11,345 nucleotides of DNA, taken from contig DLQB01000161.1 of assembly GCA_002477505.1 (NCBI GenBank), positions 1 to 11,345 on the forward strand, given 5' to 3'. A model generated the notes under the pieces. The model made no database searches and was not told where the DNA came from. It saw nothing but the letters and a program-made list of their open reading frames with translations. Both the position numbers and the translations under genes were made by a program. Shown piece after piece: positions 6,600 to 11,345 of the stretch (positions are counted from its first letter, which is position 1; each line of letters opens with the position of its first letter). Source of the stretch: Flavobacteriales bacterium UBA7443 (GTDB lineage Bacteria; Bacteroidota; Bacteroidia; Flavobacteriales_D; Sanyastnellaceae).

Positions 6600-7877
6600 T
6601 TATTTCTTGAAATTCAGAACGGTAGAGCGAATGATTGCAATGCAGTCATCGAGTTCTTGTTCTGTGATGACCAAAGGAGGAGCAAAACGAATAATGTTCC
6701 CGTGGGTAGGCTTTGCGAGCAGGCCATTGTTCTTAAGCGCGACACACAAATCCCACGCGGTTGAACTGTCGGGTGTGTCATTGATGATTACCGCATTGAG
6801 CAAACCCTTGCCCCGCACGTTAACGATCAATGAGCTTTCATCGGCCAAGTCGCTCATGGCGCTTCGAAATCGCTTGCCAAGTGTTCGGGCATTTTGTGCC
6901 AATTGCTCTTCCACAACAACTTGCAATGCCGCGATGCCCACTTCAGCGGCAACCGGATTGCCTCCGAAGGTGGAGCCATGTTGCCCTGGGTGAATGACGC
7001 CCATGATGGGTTCATCGGCCAAGACGGCGGATACCGGATACGCACCTCCCGACAATGCTTTTCCTAAGATGAGTACATCGGCTTTGGAGTAAGTCGATTG
7101 CCGCTCACAATGCCCCGCACACGTGCAGTTTCCGCAAGTAGCGAGAAGCGAGCCTGTCCGTGCAATCCCTGTCTGTACCTCGTCTGCAATGAACAACGCT
7201 CCGGCCGCTTTGCACAAGGCGTGTGCGCCACTCACAAAAGACTCGTCAGGGGTGTAGACCCCTGCCTCACCTTGAATGGGCTCTACCAAAAATGCCGCGA
7301 CATTAGGATCCTTGAGCGCTTGTTCCAAAGCGTTCAAATCATTGTAGGGAATGACTTCAAATCCTGGAGTGTAGGGGCCAAACCCTCCGGTGGCGTCGTC
7401 ATCGGTGCTAAAGCTTACGATGGTCGTGGTGCGGCCATGAAAATTCCCATCGCACGTGATTATTTTGGCCTGACCAGCGGGTACTCCTTTGACGTCGTAG
7501 GCCCACTTTCGGGCAATTTTGATGGCGGTTTCAACCGCTTCGGCGCCCGTATTCATGGGGAGCACCTTGTCGTAACCGAAATAACGCGTCACGAACTCCT
7601 CATACTTGCCCAAGTTGCTATTGAAAAAGGCACGAGATGTTAACGTCAGCTTTTCCGCTTGTCGCGTCATTGCCCCCACAATTTTCGGGTGACAATGGCC
7701 TTGGTTTACCGCGGAATAAGCACTCAGGAAGTCGAAGTATTCCACCCCTTCGATGTCCCAAACGCGAACGCCATCACCCCGATCGAGGACAACTGGCAAC
7801 GGATGATAATTGTGCGCGCCGTGCGCATTCTCAAGCGCCATGGCTTCTGAAGAGGTCTGGGGTGTTTTCAATTCCAT
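6600..7877 (-). CDS. rocD: Ornithine aminotransferase with a four-cysteine insertion
   Basis: This PLP-dependent class III aminotransferase converts ornithine and 2-oxoglutarate to glutamate semialdehyde and glutamate, linking arginine and proline metabolism in the cytoplasm. The 425-residue product has SAYSAVNQGHCHP (52-64; the tyrosine typical of ornithine rather than acetylornithine enzymes), FFNSN, the NTGAEAVETAIK phosphate loop, FHGRT, EPIQGEAGV, the ring-nitrogen Asp232 in ADEVQTG, and the Schiff-base Lys273 in LILGKALSGGAYPVSAV. Length is normal apart from an insertion between RTGSLLA and ADVLILGK. There Cys248, Cys251, Cys253 and Cys257 (bases 7107-7136) form CGNCTCAGHC, where familiar enzymes have a short DHE-type link. 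It may bind metal; it sits about 15 residues before the catalytic lysine. The ATG at 7877 follows a strong promoter match. The gene is a single unit divergent from ndk. Confidence 0.94.
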   Translation of the reverse strand: MELKTPQTSSEAMALENAHGAHNYHPLPVVLDRGDGVRVWDIEGVEYFDFLSAYSAVNQGHCHPKIVGAMTRQAEKLTLTSRAFFNSNLGKYEEFVTRYFGYDKVLPMNTGAEAVETAIKIARKWAYDVKGVPAGQAKIITCDGNFHGRTTTIVSFSTDDDATGGFGPYTPGFEVIPYNDLNALEQALKDPNVAAFLVEPIQGEAGVYTPDESFVSGAHALCKAAGALFIADEVQTGIARTGSLLATCGNCTCAGHCERQSTYSKADVLILGKALSGGAYPVSAVLADEPIMGVIHPGQHGSTFGGNPVAAEVGIAALQVVVEEQLAQNARTLGKRFRSAMSDLADESSLIVNVRGKGLLNAVIINDTPDSSTAWDLCVALKNNGLLAKPTHGNIIRFAPPLVITEQELDDCIAIIRSTVLNFKK

Positions 7878-7881
7878 GCAG

Positions 7882-7914
7882 CAAAGATAACGCTAAGAAG
7901 TAGGCTTAATCCAA
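7882..7914 (-). promoter_or_regulatory. Promoter of ornithine aminotransferase
   Basis: On the minus strand a TTG (7914-7912) and a perfect TATCTTTG (7889-7882) are separated by 22 bases, within the 17-23 range of the Bacteroidota sigma-A promoter. Four bases then separate the box from the ATG at 7877, so a leaderless or nearly leaderless transcript is predicted. Confidence 0.7.
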
Positions 7915-8001
7915 GGGGATGTCGGCCGCCTCAATGGTCCCTCAGGTGCTTTCCAACGCCTGCCATGCGCTGATGAGGCAGTGGTGGATGTTGATCTCGG
8001 A

Positions 8002-8024
8002 ATTCGCAGTGACTTCTGCCGAAT
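8002..8024. repeat. Imperfect inverted repeat in the rocD-ndk intergenic region
   Basis: ATTCGCAG (8002-8009) and CTGCCGAAT (8016-8024) can pair over eight base pairs with one bulged C and a six-base loop. It lies about 22 bases upstream of the -33 element of ndk, where an operator could sit. The rest of the 219-base gap (7878-8096) holds the two promoters; the central part, about 7915-8000, shows nothing I can name and no convincing reading frame. Confidence 0.3.
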
Positions 8025-8046
8025 GTCGGTTTGGAGCAGTCGTGAA

Positions 8047-8076
8047 TTGAAAATAGAAATTTGGGGCGTATTTTTG
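8047..8076 (+). promoter_or_regulatory. ndk: Promoter of ndk
   Basis: TTG at 8047-8049 and TATTTTTG at 8069-8076 match the Bacteroidota -33/-7 consensus exactly, with 19 bases between them. Twenty bases then separate the -7 box from the ATG at 8097, giving a short leader. The leader has an A-rich stretch (AAATTAAAAA) before the start and no Shine-Dalgarno, which is usual for translation initiation in this phylum. Confidence 0.75.
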
Positions 8077-8096
8077 CACTCGAAATTAAAAATGCC

Positions 8097-8516
8097 ATGG
8101 CAACAAACCGCACCTTCACCATGATCAAGCCCGACGCAACAGGCGCTGGTCACACGGGTAAAATCATAGACCGCATCATTGATGCAGGTTTCTCAATCAA
8201 AGCGATGAAATGGACACAACTTTCATTGGCAGATGCCCAAGCATTCTATGCCGTGCATGCTGAACGTCCATTCTTCGGGGAGCTTACCGAATACATGTCG
8301 AGTGCTCCGATCGTTGCGGCTATTTTGGAAAAAGACAATGCTGTTGCTGATTTCCGCACCTTGATTGGGGCCACAAATCCAGCAGAAGCTGCACCTGGAA
8401 CGATTCGTGCAGACTTTGCGGAGAGCATCGCTGCGAATGCCGTTCACGGCTCTGACAGTGATGATAACGCCGCGATGGAAGGAGCGTTTTACTTCAGCGC
8501 CCGCGAGTTGGCCTGA
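8097..8516 (+). CDS. ndk: Nucleoside diphosphate kinase
   Basis: Ndk moves the gamma-phosphate of ATP to other (deoxy)nucleoside diphosphates through a phosphohistidine intermediate, balancing NTP and dNTP pools. The 139-residue product is full length for the family. It has the N-terminal TFTMIKPDA with Lys11, the GATNPAEAAPGTIRADF substrate loop, and the catalytic His117 in NAVHGSDSDDNA. The start is ATG at 8097, giving MATNRTFTMIKPDA as in relatives; the in-frame TTG at 8061 lies upstream of the promoter's -7 box and cannot be used. The gene has its own promoter and a strong terminator just downstream, so it is a single-gene unit. It is flanked by genes on the opposite strand. Confidence 0.97.
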   Translation: MATNRTFTMIKPDATGAGHTGKIIDRIIDAGFSIKAMKWTQLSLADAQAFYAVHAERPFFGELTEYMSSAPIVAAILEKDNAVADFRTLIGATNPAEAAPGTIRADFAESIAANAVHGSDSDDNAAMEGAFYFSARELA

Positions 8517-8532
8517 ATCCTTGGCTTCAGAT

Positions 8533-8565
8533 AAAAAAAGTCACCTCAATCGGGTGGCTTTTTTT
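8533..8565. terminator. Bidirectional Rho-independent terminator between ndk and the helicase gene
   Basis: Bases 8533-8545 (seven A, then GTCACC) pair with 8553-8565 (GGTGGC, then seven T) around a seven-base loop; one pair is a G-U wobble on the plus-strand transcript. The stem has a G/C-rich top and an A/T base, so each strand yields a hairpin ending in a U-tract. It lies 17 bases after the ndk stop and 55 bases beyond the helicase stop, so it can end both convergent transcripts. Confidence 0.88.
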
Positions 8566-8619
8566 ATGCCCCAAAATCGGCAGGATTTCTGGCTGCGCTG
8601 AGGGCGATCAGCGAAGGGG

Positions 8620-10071
8620 TTAGTCTTTGAAAAAGGCATCGGCAAAATTCAAAAGCACCAGTTCTTTCTGGGCCCGCGTGAAGGCCGTGTAAAGCCAACG
8701 CATCCATTCCAAGTCAATCGAGTCTTCGGTCAGGTATCCCGGATCAATGAGTACCATTGGCCATTGTCCACCTTGCGCTTTGTGGCAGGTCATTGCCCAA
8801 CCGAATTTCACCTGCAGCGCTTGGAAACAGGGGTCTGCTTTGACGGCTTTTCGGATGGCTGTTTTGGAACCCAAGTGCACATAATCGAGGCCGATGGCTT
8901 CCTCCAGTGCTTGGGTCTCTGCGTAGGGGATTTGAGGAAGATCAGACTCCAAAATACTGAGGTTGATACACACTTCAAATACGGGAGATTCGGGAGCATC
9001 GGCAAATTTTACCTCAACTTCAGCGAACGAGATTCCATAACGTTTAAATCGCTTGAGGACTTTGGTGACTTCCAACCCATCCCCATTGGCTAGGAGCGTG
9101 GTTTGTATGTTTTCGACCTGCGCGAGCCAATGGTAATTGTTTCGCACTACCATCAAGCGATCGCCGGCTTCGAGGGACTCTTCACGCCACAAAATGCGGT
9201 GCCGAATTTGCTGGTTGAATTGCTGAGCGCGCTTATTCGATCGGGTAATCAGTGCCACTTGATCTTCGCCGTAATGGTGGAAGGCATCTTCCAAAACTTC
9301 CTGCAATTCGTTGCCGTGAATCCGCTTCATGTCCGCGAAGGGTTGGGTTTCGAACGACGGCCACGTATCGTCTTTGCGTTCCAAGTTGAGACGAAGGTTG
9401 TGGGCGTTGTAGAGGATTCCGCTGTCCATTTCTTGCCGGACAACATCAGTGAGTCGGATCGTGGCTACGGTCAACCCAAAAGCGGCGCGCATTTTGGCCT
9501 CATTCAATGCGGGGCTTTCCTGCTCACCCACCGGCGGCAATTGAGCATCATCCCCAACCAAGACCAGCCGACAGCCTTGGCCGGAAAAAACGAATTCCAT
9601 GAGGTCGTCGAGCAAACTGCGGAATTGCATGGTGGTTCCAGTGGAGCGTCCGCCTCCTTCACCGATCATGGAAGCTTCGTCTACGATGAACACGGTGTTT
9701 TCAAGGCTATTCGGCGCCACTCCGAAGGCCGGCATCCCATCGTTGCTCTTTCGACTTCGGTATATCCTGCGGTGAATGGTAGAGGCTGTAATTCCAGCAT
9801 AGGATTGCATCACTTTGGCCGCTCTTCCCGTGGGCGCAAGCAACACCGGCCGTTGACCAAGGTCGCGCAAGGTTTGCACCAGAGCACCTACACTCGTCGT
9901 CTTGCCCGTTCCGGCGTAACCTCGAATCATCAAGGTGCAGCGCGGCTGCGTGCTATACACGAATCGGCTGACCGCATACATCAAAGTTCCTTGCCCGTCG
10001 GTTGGTCGATGGGGGAAATGCTGCGCCATTCGGTCGACGAATTGTTCGATTTGAGGCGAGCTGCGAATCAT
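8620..10071 (-). CDS. RecD-like SF1B DNA helicase (short Bacteroidota form)
   Basis: This is an ATP-dependent DNA helicase of superfamily 1B, related to the motor core of RecD/RecD2 and Dda, presumably acting in repair or replication-fork processing. The 483-residue product has Walker A GYAGTGKTT (Lys57), Walker B FIVDEASMI (Asp131-Glu132), motif III VGDDAQLPPVG (172-182), TRSNKRAQQFNQQIR, and the C-terminal UvrD-like half with CHKAQGGQW (429-437) and YTAFTRA (461-467). Insertions such as the EGGGRSTGTT stretch after Walker B match a form common in Bacteroidota. The N-terminal extra domains of RecD2 are absent. I chose the ATG at 10069-10071, giving MIRSSPQIEQFVDRMAQHFP, because it fits the family N-terminus and follows a promoter-like box; upstream starts at 10125 or 10200 would run through that box. 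No RecB or RecC is nearby, so an independent role is more likely than RecBCD. Confidence 0.9.
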   Translation of the reverse strand: MIRSSPQIEQFVDRMAQHFPHRPTDGQGTLMYAVSRFVYSTQPRCTLMIRGYAGTGKTTSVGALVQTLRDLGQRPVLLAPTGRAAKVMQSYAGITASTIHRRIYRSRKSNDGMPAFGVAPNSLENTVFIVDEASMIGEGGGRSTGTTMQFRSLLDDLMEFVFSGQGCRLVLVGDDAQLPPVGEQESPALNEAKMRAAFGLTVATIRLTDVVRQEMDSGILYNAHNLRLNLERKDDTWPSFETQPFADMKRIHGNELQEVLEDAFHHYGEDQVALITRSNKRAQQFNQQIRHRILWREESLEAGDRLMVVRNNYHWLAQVENIQTTLLANGDGLEVTKVLKRFKRYGISFAEVEVKFADAPESPVFEVCINLSILESDLPQIPYAETQALEEAIGLDYVHLGSKTAIRKAVKADPCFQALQVKFGWAMTCHKAQGGQWPMVLIDPGYLTEDSIDLEWMRWLYTAFTRAQKELVLLNFADAFFKD

Positions 10072-10076
10072 GGTTG

Positions 10077-10084
10077 CGAAGGTA
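10077..10084 (-). promoter_or_regulatory. Possible -7 box of the helicase gene
   Basis: On the minus strand, TACCTTCG lies five bases before the ATG at 10071 and differs from TAnnTTTG at one position. I found no TTG at a suitable -33 distance. It resembles the box of the cysteine synthase-like gene (TACCTTTG) in both sequence and distance from the start. Confidence 0.35.
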
Positions 10085-10130
10085 AGCGGCCCGACTTGAC
10101 GAATTCGAAAAAGTTGAATGCCCATCGTAT

Positions 10131-10160
10131 TTGTCGTCCTCGGGATGTGTCGTAGATTCG
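10131..10160 (+). promoter_or_regulatory. Possible promoter of the three-helix membrane protein gene
   Basis: TTG at 10131-10133 and TAGATTCG at 10153-10160 are spaced by 19 bases and match the Bacteroidota consensus with one changed base in the -7 box. The ATG is at 10200, giving a leader of roughly 35 bases. An in-frame ATG at 10131 coincides with the -33 element and is less likely to be the start. Confidence 0.4.
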
Positions 10161-10199
10161 CAAACGTCAAAACGCGGATACGCCAACGAATCGATTCCA

Positions 10200-11081
10200 A
10201 TGGATAAGTTCTTCAAAGAGATAAACAAATACGTTGTTTCCATCCTGTTGTTGTTTGCAGGAATGGGTTTCCTCGGCAAATACCTCAGCGGTGACGCTTT
10301 GGAAAGCCAACCAACTGCCATGTTGATTTCTTCCCTCGCCCTCATTGCGGTGGCTGCATTGGCAACGCCCTATGTTTTGTCCCGATTGCAGGCGTCTCAC
10401 TACCGGATCATGATGATTGCGGGGACTGTTGTGGCCGTTTGGTTGGGGTATGAAGTTTTTTACAGCGTCGATGAAGAGATTCAATTCCGTGAGCTGAAGA
10501 CGCAGGTGGATGCCGAGACCATTCAAGCGTTAAAGGACATTCGCGATGCACAAGAAGCGCACCAGCAGATTTACGGTGTCTTTTGTGACGATTTTGATAG
10601 CCTTCAGCGGTTCATCTATGAGCCTGTGATGCCCGTTAGTTTCAATATGGGTTCGTTCAATGATACGTTGCCAGAGTCCAAAAGTGCTGAAATGGGATTG
10701 ATTTTGACCCGAGCTGAATTGCCCGCTGTGGCCGAAGAAATGGGCTTGTCGGAAGAGGAACTCATCGACTTGATTGCTGCAGATTCTACAACGTACAAAG
10801 TGCGCGATGTGATTTACACGACCTTCTACAACGAGAACTTCACGCCAGAGATTCGCAGTGCAAAGCGTCTGCCTCGAGTAGCGATCGATAGCCTGTGGTT
10901 CAACCCATTGAGTGGAGAACGCTTCCGATTGGAGATCGACAGTGTCGAGTCCGGCGGAGTCCTGCAATCCACAATCCTGGTGAAGGATCCCACACCGTTT
11001 GGCCGAGAAAAGGTCAAGAAAGACACCCTGCGCTTCGGGTCATTGACAGAAGCGCATACCGATGGCAACTGGAGAAATTAA
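10200..11081 (+). CDS. Uncharacterised membrane protein, three N-terminal helices plus soluble domain
   Basis: I do not recognise a function. The start at 10200 gives MDKFFKEINKYVVSILLLF, with the first helix close to the N-terminus. Three hydrophobic segments lie at about residues 11-28, 40-60 and 69-88, followed by a charged soluble domain of about 205 residues. That domain opens with a predicted helix, ETIQALKDIRDAQEAHQQIYGVFCDDFDSLQRFI (106-139). The IRDAQ..H...YG.F..DFD.L pattern resembles one I recall in single-helix hypothetical Bacteroidota proteins and is loosely reminiscent of pseudopilin globular domains. The acidic EEMGLSEEELIDLI and the FNPLSGERFRLEI segment follow. There are no catalytic motifs. 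The gene is divergent from the helicase across 128 bases, and its end overlaps the next gene by 20 bases, suggesting a joint transcript and a related role. The orientation of the soluble domain is uncertain. Confidence 0.75.
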   Translation: MDKFFKEINKYVVSILLLFAGMGFLGKYLSGDALESQPTAMLISSLALIAVAALATPYVLSRLQASHYRIMMIAGTVVAVWLGYEVFYSVDEEIQFRELKTQVDAETIQALKDIRDAQEAHQQIYGVFCDDFDSLQRFIYEPVMPVSFNMGSFNDTLPESKSAEMGLILTRAELPAVAEEMGLSEEELIDLIAADSTTYKVRDVIYTTFYNENFTPEIRSAKRLPRVAIDSLWFNPLSGERFRLEIDSVESGGVLQSTILVKDPTPFGREKVKKDTLRFGSLTEAHTDGNWRN

Positions 11082-11345
11082 GAGCGAACCTTCTAGCCTG
11101 TTGCTAGCTTGGAGTGGCAATCACTTGCAGTGGTTGCAATGCCGGAATTTGACCGTTCTTCGATGCGATACCTTGCCCGTTACAGATGTTGAAGGGTTGG
11201 GAAAGGCACTTGCCGAGTTGAAATCGGACTTTCCAGCGATTCAATCGGTTCAGTTTGCCTCGAATTTGCCTTATTTTTCCTTGGCCCCGGCACGGGTCTC
11301 CTCAGGAATGGAAGAAGCGTTGCAAGCCTTGCATCTGGGAACGGA
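11062..11345 (+). CDS. N-terminal part of a possible DUF3822-family protein (3' end outside window)
   Basis: The frame opens at ATG 11062-11064, 20 bases inside the end of the previous gene, and stays open to the window edge, giving 94 residues. The product begins MATGEIKSEPSSLLLAWSGN, with no signal peptide or membrane segment. The pattern of an N-terminal beta-rich half, an LGKALAELKSDFPAIQSVQFAS segment and a following YFSLAPARVSSGMEEAL resembles the start of DUF3822 proteins, which are uncharacterised and specific to Bacteroidota. In those proteins, as I recall, a TLVP-like motif is followed by a small acidic turn. That assignment is tentative because most of the protein is missing. The overlapping arrangement suggests translation coupled to the membrane protein upstream. 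Confidence 0.55.
   Translation, partial: MATGEIKSEPSSLLLAWSGNHLQWLQCRNLTVLRCDTLPVTDVEGLGKALAELKSDFPAIQSVQFASNLPYFSLAPARVSSGMEEALQALHLGT

Noticed and set aside
7893..8153. Small minus-strand frames in the rocD-ndk gap
   Set aside because: They run through the ndk promoter and the ndk start, and their products have no recognisable feature.
9103..10155. Long plus-strand reading frame (350 codons) opposite the helicase gene
   Set aside because: The minus strand carries complete SF1B helicase motifs over the same bases; the plus-strand product is unrecognisable and lacks a fitting start context.
8620..10200. Helicase as part of a RecBCD-type complex or a plasmid/phage module
   Set aside because: No recB or recC gene and no mobile-element gene is nearby, and the protein matches a short helicase form usual in Bacteroidota chromosomes.
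1..11345. CRISPR array, insertion sequence, tRNA or rRNA gene, or a new defence system
   Set aside because: I saw no regularly spaced repeats, no transposase or integrase motifs and no RNA gene signatures; the genes are mostly common housekeeping functions.

Overview
The window reads as ordinary chromosome of a Bacteroidota bacterium, probably on the Flavobacteriales side, at roughly 50% GC. The evidence is threefold. Several products have sequence patterns I associate with this phylum: the LolC/E-type permease, the short RecD-like helicase, a GH171/DUF1343 enzyme and a possible DUF3822 protein. Several gene starts have matches to the Bacteroidota promoter (TTG, 17-23 bases, TAnnTTTG). Shine-Dalgarno sequences are largely missing. 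I see no tRNA, rRNA, insertion sequence, phage gene, CRISPR array or attachment site, and I did not recognise a new multi-gene system.

Layout. The window opens inside an aconitase gene (1-1338, 5' end cut off), followed 10 bases later by a PdeM-type metallophosphoesterase (1349-2050). These converge, with 6 bases between stop codons, on a minus-strand pair: a secreted NamZ-type exo-N-acetylmuramidase (2649-3950) and a small unknown lipoprotein downstream of it (2057-2611). Divergent from namZ, 51 bases away, is a LolC/E-like ABC permease (4002-5501) that carries about 100 extra residues in its periplasmic domain. Then come a cysteine synthase/cystathionine beta-synthase-type enzyme (5583-6572), convergent ornithine aminotransferase (6600-7877, minus), nucleoside diphosphate kinase (8097-8516), a RecD-like SF1B helicase (8620-10071, minus), an unknown three-helix membrane protein (10200-11081) and the start of a possible DUF3822 protein (11062 to the window end).

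How the genes relate. Most are single housekeeping genes with alternating strands: TCA cycle, sulfur amino acids, ornithine/proline metabolism, nucleotide balance, DNA repair, and peptidoglycan and lipoprotein handling in the envelope. Likely co-transcribed sets are aconitase-pdeM, namZ-lipoprotein (the lipoprotein may also have its own promoter) and the membrane protein with the overlapping last gene.

The points most worth a second look are a four-cysteine insertion in the ornithine aminotransferase, the insertion in the ABC permease, a recurring placement of the -7 promoter box 4-6 bases before the start codon (which predicts leaderless or nearly leaderless mRNAs), and the uncharacterised membrane protein at the right edge.
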